Positions 23,900-35,047 of a stretch of 64,000 nt of DNA are shown one piece after another (the first letter of the stretch is position 1; each line of letters starts with the position of its first letter). Location: NCBI GenBank assembly GCA_034440635.1, contig JAOTON010001368.1:248001-312000 (forward strand), read 5' to 3'. Under the pieces are notes generated by a model. That model was not told the DNA's origin. It made no database searches and saw only the letters and a list, made by a program, of their open reading frames with translations. The stretch comes from Lepas anatifera (taxonomy: Eukaryota > Arthropoda > Thecostraca > Lepadidae). A program made the position numbers and the translations under genes.

Positions 23900-23922
23900 A
23901 GCAAAAAGGGTAAGCGCTTCAT
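23900..23922 (-). CDS. possible first exon: signal peptide of a secreted peptide
   Basis: On the minus strand an ATG at 23922-23920 opens MKRLPFLLIIVVVAYISV. This has a basic n-region (KR), a hydrophobic core of about 12 residues and a small-residue end (SVTTG), a textbook signal peptide shape. The frame continues KEVRGSVKLQPDAGSKF and stays open to 23716 (68 codons). A donor-like site, AAAGAA|GTGAGG, lies 23 codons in (exon end about 23854), so the coding exon may be short; the coordinates mark only its start. The mature product is unknown. Short hydrophobic frames also arise by chance, so this is tentative. Confidence 0.3.
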
Positions 23923-24360
23923 ACCACCACACCATCAACCAGTCTTACGCACTTTGACTACACCGTGTCCCGTCGAATCTGCGAACGAGCTCTTAGCGCT
24001 GACAACTGACTGCGTGTGAAAAGAGTGCATCATGCAATGTCACGGTACTGGCTGGGATGTGGGCTTTCGGTCGGATAGAACAGGATGTTTGATTGGTTGT
24101 AGGCCAGCGTTCATCTCCAGCGTTGTGATTAGTTGATGCTGAGGCTGCTTTACCGTGATTTCCCGTACCTACGCGCTTTGTTTCGTCTTTGCACAATGGA
24201 TTAGACAGCCACGGGTGAAAATGTTTTAAACACAATTTTCTGTGAATTGTCAATTTGGGACCAGAAATAGAACAAAGTTATAATCATCGGGTGGTGTTCT
24301 GTCTTATTTTCGTTAGGTGATCCTGCATTTGGTCAATTTTAAGTCATCTGTCTATTTTAC

Positions 24361-24630
24361 TGGGGGCCAATTTCTGGGCACTGGGGGGTGGCACTTCGGA
24401 CGACTAGGGGGAAATGGCCCCCCAGTTAACATGTTAAAAAATGGCCTGTCCTGAGAGGTCGATGGCGCTCTCCTGAAATGCCACTTCCCAGGATGTGTGT
24501 ATTGACGCCCCCACAATAGGATTTAGCGCCCTCCTGAAAGGTTTTCCACCTAAAAGTGGCGCTCCCTGCTCCGGTTGGCGCCCCTTGACCATGTGCCCCT
24601 TCAATCAGAATTCCTGGACCAACCTATGCC
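24361..24630. repeat. GGCGCC/CCACTTCCC-rich dispersed repeat, copy 3
   Basis: Third copy with the same phrase order (CCTGAAATGCCACTTCCCA, TTTAGCGCCCTCCTG, CACCTAAAAGTGGCGC, GGTTGGCGCCCC, ATTCCTGGACC). Confidence 0.55.
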
Positions 24631-24843
24631 TTCCTTAGGAAGTGCACGATGGCTTCAGAAAATGCCACCCATGTATGTGATCATACAGATATAAGTTGTA
24701 AGAGATATATCGTGACTTAATGATTTTTGTTTAATATCGTTTTTTACTTCTTCATTTCTATCTGAAAACTGTGCTGCTTAGGTTAAAAAGTAATGAAAGC
24801 TATTTATTTTTTGAAATTTTTATACTATAGGCACATGGTATGT

Positions 24844-25200
24844 TTAACCCACGCCCCGGTGTGGGATGTTTGAACACCTCCCTCGGGTTTTTCTGACGGC
24901 ACAAAAAACAGGGGCGCTTCGCGCCGCCGTACTTGGCACCCCTTATCCTTCATCAATTCCGCTACTTTTCCCAGAATGTTAAGGTTGGTTCATCTCAGGT
25001 CTGATCACTAGTGCAGGTCAAGTGACCTCACCTCAAAAAATGTTTAAGGTGGCATAAGTAAAAACTGGGTAAATCTATCAGATTGAAACATATGCGACAA
25101 TGGACCCACCAAATGCTACAACATATATTCCGGGATTTTTTCATATCGCTGACCTAAGGTCAAGTAAGGAACAGGACCTCTCCATTGGAAGTACAGCCCG
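24844..25200 (+). mobile_element. TTAA element family B, copy B2 (left part)
   Basis: TTAA 24844-24847, then CCCACGCCCCGGTGTGGG, CGGGTTTTTCTGACGGCAC and the AGGTCA-rich interior as in B1 and B4. Similarity ends near 25200, so the right part is absent. Confidence 0.8.
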
Positions 25201-25419
25201 TCCCATACTGATTGGTAGGTATACAGCGGTCGTTTTTGTAAAATATCTCTCAAGTGATAATCCCTGTCTACTTTCAATATTTCTTTTGATCATATTATTT
25301 TTCCTGTACACGCACCTAAAAGTTGTTGGTAAAATTCATCAATGTATCTGATTTTTCCTTCTGTTATTTCAGCATTGCCTTGAAAATTATATTCCTCCTT
25401 ATTGTTTGTTTCTCTTTAG

Positions 25420-25550
25420 CTCGCGATAGACATCAGCGTTTGCATAGCGTGGTAAACGCCAAAACCAATGACGAGCTGTCCGACTCACTGTACAGCAAAC
25501 AAATAGCTTCTCCCCCGCCCGCGAGCGGCAGTAAAAACCAGCAGCCATAA
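25420..25550 (+). CDS. candidate terminal exon (hydrophilic C-terminal tail)
   Basis: A strong pyrimidine tract with acceptor (TTTGTTTCTCTTTAG, AG at 25418-25419) opens onto a frame, entered at codon phase 2, reading RDRHQRLHSVVNAKTNDELS and then SKQIASPPPASGSKNQQP before a TAA at 25548-25550. The hydrophilic, S/P-rich ending resembles an ordinary protein C-terminus. No AATAAA was seen just downstream, and a family D transposon starts 106 bp later. The family is not recognised. Confidence 0.35.
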
Positions 25551-25655
25551 CTCAAAACACGCCGCACCGCAGCTTCATAAACATTGCATTTGATATTTGA
25601 GTGTGCACAACACACTGCTTCTAGTAATTGGGTGCAAAGATACCAACAATGTGCT

Positions 25656-26669
25656 TTAACACGCCCCCCGCTGGGGGAATTCGCCCCTCTCCTGGTTTTT
25701 CCCAGATAGCTCAAAAACGAAAAAGTGCAGAACAACGAAACTTACGGTACCTTATTCCTGATCAATTCTACACACCTGACCAAATTTTTGAGTTAAGGTC
25801 ATGTCAGATCAAGGAGCTGTTCAGGGTCAAGTGACCCGACCTCAAAACGTAAAATTACGAGTTTGAAGCAGCGCCCAGGGAACATTAGCAGACCGATCAG
25901 TTTAAAACTTCCACAATATGATGAGCTCATTAGGGCCTACAAATCTGCTGTCTCGGAATTTTGATATTGGTGACCTAAGGTGGGGTCAATTTTTTGGTCA
26001 CCCCATTATAAGTCTATGGTGAAAAATAGAATGGACTCGTTTTCAGTAAATACTGGATAGATAAGGCTGAAAATCCTCAAACTGTCTATTATTACCACGA
26101 TCTTGGCCATAAAGTTGAGTTTTTAAGTATCTGACATTTCAAAGGACATATCAGGTCACGGGAGCAGAGAGTGAGTGTTTTGCCAAAAACTTCTCACTGA
26201 ATTGAGATAAAGCTCCAATTTTGCTGCATTGTGCTTATATTGTCACGGGGAGTCGATTGATATGCAACATGACCGTGCCAGGTCACTCTGAGACCATGAC
26301 CTAGGTCGAGGTCAGGTCATTTTGACTTTTTGACCTAGCACGGTCATATTATACATCATTCGATTCGCCGCGATGAGAGGAATCCAATGATGCATAAAGA
26401 TTTCCTCTAGTTCCCCTGCGGTCAGATCTAGAGAGGGAAGCGTACACTGCTCTTTTGTAAGCCTATGGAGCATTCTTTGACCTAGGCTGACCAAAATTTT
26501 GACCTGAAATAAAAAATTATTCCTATAAAATATTTTCGCCTTGTCAAGAGCTTTCGAACGCCACCCGTAATTTTCCTTTAGCTTTCGTGGGGAATAAGAT
26601 ACGGAAGGGGGAGAAAAACGCCCCCAGCGGGGCACGTCATGCAAGGGACCCCAGCGGGGCGCGTGTTAA
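25656..26669 (+). mobile_element. TTAA element family D, copy D1
   Basis: TTAA at 25656-25659 and 26666-26669. The left end is single (CGCCCCCCGCTGGGGG). The right end is doubled: CCCCAGCGGGG, CACGTCATGCAAGGGA, CCCCAGCGGGG, then CGCGTGTTAA. The interior has AGGTCA repeats and the ATTCGATTCGCCGCGATGAG segment shared across D copies. Confidence 0.9.
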
Positions 26670-27275
26670 TCGTGGCAGCTATGTTTTTAGCTGGAAGCTG
26701 GTTGACCCAGAGTTAGCACTTGGGATGGGTGGCCAGGCTGAGAGTTTGGTGAGAGAGGATCTAGCCTATTAGCACAGGCTCCAATGCTCGGAAATGAAAA
26801 CACTGTTCTTACACTTCAATGCCGCATTAAGTTGTAAATGACGATTTGGGGAGCGCGGCCCGTTGCACCTGATGGTTCCGCCAGTGTCATAGGATCATTA
26901 CCTACGGCTCGGTTATCACGAAACAAATTCGTACTGATTTTCAAGTGCTTTTTTAGAACCTCTTCTTTCTCTCTCTCTCTCCTGAGGCAGGTGATTGCTC
27001 CAATCAGTTGGGAAACTCCCACAGCGATTGGGTTGAACTGATTTGGCTCCGAAAATTGCAAACTTACGCTGCCGCCCAGACCGGGAAGATGTAATACATC
27101 GTCACATATTCACCCTAACCCGATTCGCCAGCGGCACCACTTTCCTCTAGTCGGGCCAGTGCTGCCTGCACGCGGCCTCAGGGAACGCTGGGCGAATACG
27201 GTGCTCTGTGTAAGCCCTGGGCTCCCGGGGTGCGAGGCCGCTCGTGCCAGACCCAAATACACATTACCTCGTAGG
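26670..27275. other. unannotated stretch
   Basis: No features recognised. Confidence 0.5.
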
Positions 27276-28122
27276 TTAACACGCGCATTGACGGGGGGCG
27301 GGTACCCGCCCCCTCGGGTTTTTCGGAGATAGTAGAAAAACGGCGGCGCGTAGCGCCGCCGTACTTGGTATACCTTTTCCCTCATCATTTTTACAACTTC
27401 TGTGAAAATTTTAAGGTTAGGTCATCTCAGGTCAGGTCACCAGTACAGGTCAAGTGACCCGACCTCAAAAAAGTTTAAGATAGCATAAGTCGGAGCAGGG
27501 TGAACTTATCCGATTGAAACTCATATCACATAATGGCCCTACCGAGTTCTCTAACATATGTTCCGGTATTTTTGATATCGATGACCTAAGGTCAGGTACG
27601 AGGCATGACCTCTCCATTGGAAATACATGGGAAAAATGGTTTTTATAGAATAACTCAGTAACGGATAGTGATAGAGCATTTATTTTAGCTGCATTAGACT
27701 CGCCTGGGCTTTGCGGTTCTAATGATATGCATTTTATATAATTTGACCCTGACTTGACCTCAGGTCAGGTCAAATCATTGATTTGACCTAGCAAGGTCAA
27801 ATTATATATCATTCGATTCGGCTTGCTAAGAGGATTCAAATAGTTCAAGTCGTTTTGCTCTATCTTTACTTGTTCAGATGTAATGCCCGAAAAACTGAAT
27901 TTTACATGTTATCCCTATGACGGGCATGTTTTGACCTCTCGTGACCTTAAATGTGACCTGACAAAAAATGGTTCAAATGTTTTCGATGGAGAAGTGGATG
28001 GGCAGCCCAACGCCGTTTACCGTTTTTCGCTACCTACCGTGGTTCTCGAGATCTTAGGGGGGCGGGTACCCGCCCCCCGTCAATGCGAAGGTGGCTCAGA
28101 CCCCCGTCAATGCGCGTGTTAA
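27276..28122 (+). mobile_element. TTAA element family A, copy A3 (complete, reference)
   Basis: An 847-bp complete copy with TTAA at 27276-27279 and 28119-28122. The left end is CACGCGCATTGACGGGGG followed by the GGGCGGGTACCCGCCC palindrome and, at 27341-27361, a second palindrome (CGGCGGCGCGTAGCGCCGCC). The right end is doubled. The centre (about 27735-27800) is a large imperfect palindrome of TGACCT/AGGTCA units. Near-identity with A1, A2 and A6 suggests recent spread. Confidence 0.95.
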
Positions 28123-28161
28123 CTCTGCGTCAATTTCGTCCCAAGGCCGGTGTGTATTTAG

Positions 28162-28318
28162 TTTGAAAGACCCTGCCGACACTCTTTTAAACCTAGGTCT
28201 CATTGGCTCTAAAACTGACGGGTATGTACCTTTAAAGCTGCTTCTCCGGTGGATGGAATTCCTCTGCCGATGGCTAAATAAGAAGCTTGTCCTGGAGCAC
28301 CCGGTTCAGAATTCAAAG
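28162..28318 (+). CDS. candidate internal exon next to element A3
   Basis: An acceptor (TGTGTATTTAG) at 28161 and a donor (TTCAAAG|GTAAAG) at 28319 enclose a frame reading LKDPADTLLNLGLIGSKTDG, then VPLKLLLRWMEFLCRWLNKK and LVLEHPVQNSK. The sequence is amphipathic and protein-like. A possible 72-bp intron (28319-28390) ends in a fine acceptor (TTTGTATTTTTTCAG), after which TATGTATAA would end the protein. The 72-bp segment is also open in frame, so it may be retained. Family not recognised. A3 ends 40 bp upstream, so the acceptor would sit close to transposon sequence. Confidence 0.35.
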
Positions 28319-28507
28319 GTAAAGCACACTTCTTTTGCCTTGAAATCGTCGTTTAATTCATTCTTTAATTTGTGTTTTGTATTTTTTCAGTATGTATAAG
28401 CAACAGGATTATCCCACTTACAGCTGAAGTCCATTGATAAGGCAATGCATGAATATACAAGATATGATTAACTCATAGTCACATATACAGTTACAACCGC
28501 AGAAGCA

Positions 28508-29536
28508 TTAACCCTCGCCCCACCGGGGCCATCGATGGCCCCCCTAAGGTTTTTCCGGGATAGCAGAAAAACTGCGAGGCGCAGCACCGCGGTTGAGGGC
28601 TCTACCTTTCACTGCATCATTTTCCCACCATCTCTGAAATTTTTACTCCGGGTCACCCAAGGTCAGGTCACCAGACAAGGTCAACCAAGGTCACCTCACT
28701 TCAACTTTAGAGCTCTGTAAGAGCTATATTTCTTAGTCGATCAATTTGAAACTTCCTACACTTCATGACCCCTCCAGGGTCTCACGATGTATATCCGGGA
28801 TTTTTCGATTTCGTGCCCTGAGGTAAGGTCACGCAAGAGGTGACCTCTCCCATTGAAAAAGCATGGGAAAAGCTGTCTTATGATCTAAAAGTCACAAAAG
28901 CGATTGAAAATGCTCAGCTTGATCAGAAAAGCATTCTCTTGGACACCCTTTCACGGATTCCAGGGGTCATATTTTCCCTTTGACCTCTCCAAGGTCATCC
29001 AAGGTCACCAGGGGTCAAAAACAGTATTTTGACAATACCTTTTGACCTAATTAAGCTAGAGCGCTGAAACAAACACCATCGTGTTTGCCTCGTTACTGGC
29101 TTTCATGTGATATACGGCAAGGTTACTTTCTGACCTTCCGTGACCTCAGATCATCTTAGGTCACGAGATGACCTCTGGAGGTCAAACCAATGGCGGGAGG
29201 TCTTTGCGTTTCACATAGCGGAAAAAGGACTGACAATGTTCTATCAAATGTACTTTACCAGACCTCAATAGCTCTAATGGCATAAGAGTTATGCCCAGTT
29301 TGCTTAAGCATTGCACATTTGAGTGAAAATAGCCGATCTTGACCTAATTTGACCTCTGGAGGTCAAACCATTGACCTGGGCACTAAAATATGTGAAGTAA
29401 TTTATTTCTGAATTCACGCGATCTTTCTATTGCACTTTGCAGATTTGCGCTAACACCCATACTTTCGGAGTTAGATGGGGTAGATGGCCCCGGTGGGGCG
29501 AAAGTGGCGATGGAACCCCGGTGGGGCGCGGGTTAA
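28508..29536 (+). mobile_element. TTAA element family E, copy E2
   Basis: TTAA at 28508-28511 and 29533-29536. The left end is single (CCCTCGCCCCACCGGGG plus CCATCGATGG). The right end is doubled (CCCCGGTGGGG, CGAAAGTGGCGATGGAA, CCCCGGTGGGG, CGCGGGTTAA). It is the reverse orientation of E1, with the same interior. Confidence 0.9.
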
Positions 29537-32500
29537 ATTCAAATAAGCATGTAAATATTAAATTAAAAACACAATTAAGACCAATTCTACTTCTGGTAGA
29601 GGTATATTACCAGTAAATGCATTTGGAAGTTGCACAAATATGAGAAAAATCAAATGAATTGATAAACAAGATACAATTATATTGTCATGCCCTCAAGCGC
29701 CGAAACCGGATTCTTGTGAAAAAATTGTTCACTCATGGCAGATAGGAAGTCTAGAATGGAAACTATACGTCAGGTTTTATCTTTCATGAACAAAAACTAG
29801 CAAAGACCGTCGGAAAAGTAAGTAAGAAATGGAAGATGACCTCTATTTTCCATGCCTCAGAGTTTGACAAAGTGCAATCGAAATATGGGTAATTTGAAAG
29901 AAAAATTAGAAACATGGAATCAACATGCGAATCCAAACCTTGCAAATCCAAAACGAAAACCTTTCCCTGGCTTTTATTTCCCTTTTATTTAGGTTCGCAC
30001 TGTTCTTGAGGCTTCCATTACGGTTTTAGTGTATACTTTGAATTTTAGTTCACATATACATTTTTAGTTTACGCACAGAATCTTAGTTTTTCGACCGAGT
30101 TTGGATTTTAGCAGCGTTTTAGTTTATTCCACATCTTACCCGTGCTTCGCATCCTCTTTAGGTGCATTTAAGCTGTTTTATGCTCATTTTTACTTTCGTG
30201 GTGTTCCGCAGGGATCTGTTGTGAGATTCCAAGTATTTTTAGTTTTTAGGGATCTTCCCACACCTGTCGCCTTTTACTCTTCACTTTTCTTATCTAGGGC
30301 CTTAGGTCATTTACCTTGACATGTCCAGAAATAAGGCTAGCATGGTTTCTGTACCATACTGTCAAACATGCAAGCTTCTGTGGATTTTTAAAATTTGTAT
30401 TTTTTGGGTTGGGGGATTTTGTTTGGAACGCACCCTCAAAATGGAACGCTGTGGACGAGTGTGGGACTGAGCACCGACCGTCGTCTTTCGAGTGCGCCTC
30501 ATATGTCCGAGTTTGTACTCACATGACCCACGTTTTTGCCGGACCTGCTGCCTTTCTGCAATTTGCACCCCTAAGCAGCGTCTGGCTCGAGCTTTGGCCG
30601 TGACTGGTGGGGGCTTTGCTGAACTGAGGTACCGCGGGTCAGCTCAGACCCCCGCAGGGCGCCCTGTGCTCCCACCGGAGGCACCACTTGTTGCAGGTAA
30701 ATGTGGCTCCGCCGGTGCCGTTTTCGGGGGACCCCCGTTCTGTCTCTCTTCTGGCATAGTTTATCTTAAATGTCTTTAGTCCGTTTCATTCATTCTTGTC
30801 AATGCATGCATACGGTTCCAAATCTATAATGGATCTTCTTCTTATGGCCAAAGGAACAGCCTTCAGGTGCTGTTTATTCTCGAAGTGTATTGTAAGGGTC
30901 ATGGCTAACGCTCTGCCACTGAAAACCGTGAATTCGGCCTAGTAAACTCCGCGCTAATGTTCCATTTTCAGTACAAGAAAATCAAACTCATTCTTCGAAA
31001 CATTATAGGAAGCGATAAGAATCATGGCTAAGGCAGACACTAACTGGTTCCATTTATTGTCAGTGCCAACCAATGCATTGATGATTGATATCCAATTACC
31101 TAGAAGTTAGACTAATGTTTCAATACTGGAGAATCAAAACAAGAAAGATTGCCACTTTAAAAGTAGTGTTCACATCATTCAAAAGCTGGGCATGAAACAT
31201 TGTGACATGAAACATTGTGACAACATGAAACAGTGACATCGTATAACCTTGGCAGTTGGTGCGTTATCAAACCCCAACAATTCTGAATATCACATTCTAA
31301 AAAGAATATGGAACTAAATAGCCATGTTTCATTTTTGGAACGCTGGCGGTTAAACTGTTAAGATTGGTTTTCTATTCACCAAAGGCGCCCTCTCCTTTGC
31401 TGTTACACCGTGTAAAGAAACAGCCGCTCCATTCCACCATTTTCTTTGTGAAATGTGGCAGGGTATTTCCGTGTCGAATTTCTTAGATTGAGCGCGTCGC
31501 AGCAGAAATTGAACGGAAACGAAAAACGTGGAAGTAATGGATGATTTCCGGAGAGCAGTCCACTCACAACAGAACGATGTTAAAAGTGAAATTTTATCTG
31601 GCGTTTCTCGGTAGCATCCGTGGACGCCGGGCTTGGGCAGCCCGGCTATTCAAACACCCAACGTTAAATATTTGATTTATACGAGCAGCGGGCATCCAGG
31701 TCTAGGCTCACGATCAAATGGATGGAAATAAAAGGTCCATAAAACGCAGCGGATTCCGGCGGAAGCACCAATCACGGATTTATTGCTTTGTATCACTCCA
31801 TTCGCTTATAACGAAGTGTATGAATATATAGTTCTTAACTCTACTCTTTCTGAGCAAATTTGTTTGAAACCATACGAGATACGAGTATACAGCAGAATAA
31901 AGAAGCAAATATTAAACCGCAATCGGAGTTCAGACATGATTTCCAGGGTGCGATAAGCGGAGGGCGTTAGATGCCGATGGCCGTCGCCGGGCTTATCGAG
32001 AACTCTCGTCTGAGACCGTCCCGGGTCAGTTGGCGCCGCTCAATAGCCAGCCAAAATGTCAACGCAGGCTGTATCTTATTCGCCGTATCTGAGGTGATCA
32101 ATTGGGTCGACAGTGTCCCAGTCAGGCGGCACTGGGTCAAGCGTCACATTTAGCTGTCAGGCCTGCAGCGTCCGTCCACTGGCTGATTGATTGGCCGGGT
32201 ACAACCAGCACGGCCGGCAGCCGTAGTCAGCGAGACATGCCCCGAGGCGGTGGTTACTAACGACGAGGGCAGTGAAGTCGCCCATCAGAGCCAAGTCGAC
32301 GCGTTCGGACTTTGGAAAGGCGAGGCGTTAGCACGTCTTGCCGACTTTTCTGAACCTTGCCTTCAGAGTTTCACGCTTTCAACTTTAGGGCTTTCAGAAA
32401 CAGGGTTGCATTGCAATCAAACGCAATCTGATATATTTCAATGGTATATAAAAATCTGTTGATTTTATATCTAGTCCCGAAACCAATGATAACATGGTTT

Positions 32501-32673
32501 TATGATATGTTTATGTTTAACGAGCAGTTATTCCTGGTCAGAGTATCAAATATCATGTCTGGGTAGCCCATGGCCTCGAACTACAATGTTGGGGTGTCCT
32601 CAGGGTGGCAGATTACCCTATTTACTACATTTCACCACTAAAACCTTCAAGGTGAAAAATTTCTCGATGGCAC
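29537..32673. other. unannotated stretch
   Basis: Over 3 kb without recognised repeats or exons. 31191-31235 is a small tandem repeat of CATGAAACATTGTGA. Frames at 30316-30779 have no domain; a CAG|GTAAATG junction at 30690-30700 is the only splice-like signal. Confidence 0.45.
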
Positions 32674-33230
32674 TTAACACGCTCAGTGGATGGTCCTAAA
32701 GTGCCCCACCTGTTTTTCACAGGTGGCCAGAGAAGCGTTCGCCGCCGAAACTCATTACTTGGCTAACTTTGACATAATTTATGAGCGCGTCAATTGATGA
32801 AATAATTTTGAAAATCGTTTAATAATTTTTGGACTTATAGGCTTCCAAAGTCAGACCTATATTTTGAGACCGTCGAAACTGCGCGGTCACACCAGTTTGC
32901 CTGCACTGTAGACCGAATGGTGACGTCATAATGTCATATAAGCGGGTTATATTTCAAGGTCGCCCATTAAATGTCAAGGTCAAAGGTTGCAGGTCCGCGT
33001 CATTGACCCCAGTATTCTGGTCTGATGACATTATTGAGCGAGTTATGCTATTACTTCTTGATTAAGGCTACTCAATGTCAAGGTCAAAGGCTAAGGTCAA
33101 AAGTCCTTTTTAAAGATAGAAACCTCATTTCCCGCCCAAAGGCTGCTATATTGTCAGTTTTGGTATACTTTACTGGGAATATGTTACATTTTTACGTCAT
33201 AGGTCAGTGGCATTGAATGACTTTAACCTT
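32674..33230 (+). mobile_element. TTAA element family F, copy F3 (partial)
   Basis: TTAA 32674-32677, CACGCTCAGTGGATGGTCCT, then the diagnostic phrases ACTTATAGGCTTC, GTCAGACCTATATT and GCGCGGTCACACCAGTTTGC. These match, in reverse, the right half of F1 (41570-41827). AAGGTCAAAGGTC arrays follow. Similarity fades near 33230; the doubled end is absent. Confidence 0.75.
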
Positions 33231-33489
33231 GACTGACTCTGTGCTTAGCAGAATGCGGGTTTATAATTTTCGGCTTCCTTTGTCTTCAATCCTCTTAATA
33301 GGAAGGACACTACTTGTGCCATTTGAATTGTATCTTAATATGCATGCCCACAGAAAAGTATAAATGACTTCGGGATAAATTTCCCATTGAAAAGTACAGA
33401 ATAGCAAAAAATTACATTTATCTGCATATTCCTATCCCTCTGAAGTGAAAACTGGACACATACATCCAGATATAGACGTATTTAATAAT

Positions 33490-34476
33490 TTAGCACGCGC
33501 CCCGCGTTTTTCGCCCCCCTCCGTATCTCATTTCCTAGGAAAGCTAAATAAAAATTACGGGCGGCGTTCGAAAGCTCTTGACAAAACAAAGAGATTTTAT
33601 AGAAGAACTTCTATGTCAGGTCAATATTGAAGCCAGCATAGGTCAAAGAAGGTTCCATGGACTTACAACAGAGCAGTGTACGTTTCTCTCTCTCTCTAGA
33701 TCTGTCCTCAGAGGAGCTAGAGAAAATCTGTATGCATCATTGGATTTCTCTCATCGTGGCGAATCGAATGATTTATAATATGACCTTTCTAGGTCAAATA
33801 GTGAAAATGTCCTGACCTCGAACTAGGTTAGGGTCACCAAGTGACCTGGAATGATCATGTTGCATATTAATCGACTCCCCATGATAATATAAACACAATG
33901 CAAGCAAAATGGAAGCTTTATCTCAATTCAGTGAGAAGTTATTGACAAAACAATCACTCTATGCTCCTGTGACCTGACATGACCTTTGAGAGGTCAGATG
34001 CTCAAAAATTCAACTTTATGGTCAAGATCGTGGTAAGAATAGACGGTTTGAGGATTTTCAGCTTTATCTATCTTGTGTTTACTGAAAACGAGCCCATTCT
34101 ATTTTTCACCACATACTTATAATGGGGTGATCAAAAATTGACCACACCTTAGGTCAACAATATCGAAATTTCGAGATAGCAGATTTGTAGAACCTAATGG
34201 CCTTATCATATTGTAAAAGTTTCAAACTGATCAGTTTGCTGATGTTCCCTGGGCGCCGCTTCAAACTCGTGATTTTAGGTTTTGAGGTCGGGTCACTTGA
34301 CCTTGAATAGCTCCCTTGACCTGACATGACCTTACCTTAAAAATTTGGTCAGATGTGTCAAATTAATCAGGGATAAGGTATTGTAAGTTCTGTTGTTCTG
34401 CATCTCTTTGTTTTTGCGTTATCTGGGGAAAACCATGCGGAGGGACGAATTTCGCCCCTAGCGGGGCGCGTGTTAA
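33490..34476 (-). mobile_element. TTAA element family D, copy D2
   Basis: The left boundary is TTAG (33490-33493, mutated TTAA), then CACGCGCCCCGC with one core deleted. The right boundary is GCGGGGCGCGTGTTAA (TTAA 34473-34476). The interior is colinear with D4, including GAAAGCTCTTGACAA and the CGATCTTGACCATAAAGT-type segment in reverse. Confidence 0.85.
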
Positions 34477-35047
34477 CCCTATGAATTTATGAAACATGTG
34501 CCGGAAATGTGATGATTAATGCGTCACGCTGCCCACAAAATATTCTCTTCGTGTCCTTGTACACACAATCCTGCCTATGGTACAGACATAGGTCATTTCA
34601 CTGATCATATCTTACCAGGTGCCTCAAGAGCACCAATTTTCATAAAGATCAGAAGCGTTTCGCTACCGAAGGTTTACGACATAGCGTTAAATGACTGGGG
34701 CAAGAAAGTCGCCCACCAGAGCCAAGCCGACGCACTGGGAGTTCGAAAAACATGTCAACACATTCTGGACTGTCTTAACCTGATTTTCGGAGTCGGGTTC
34801 TTATCACCCGGTTGGCTTTATGCGTTTCATAAAACAAATAACAGAATAAGAAGCTCCTAGGTTTATATTTGTTTTAGAAGCCGGGCCAAGACCATGATAT
34901 CAAATCGCATAATCGTACATAATCACATAATCGTATATAATCGCACAAAGCTTTCCGTTATGCTCTAAAAAGATTGTGCTTTGAGGGGCCACTCAGGTAT
35001 TCTACCGAATTCAGTGCCACTACCAGGAAGACCTGGTAAAAAAGTAC
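34477..35047. other. unannotated, with a short tandem repeat
   Basis: 34898-34950 repeats an ATAATCGTACATAATCAC-like unit (about 18 bp). Nothing else is recognised. Confidence 0.5.
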
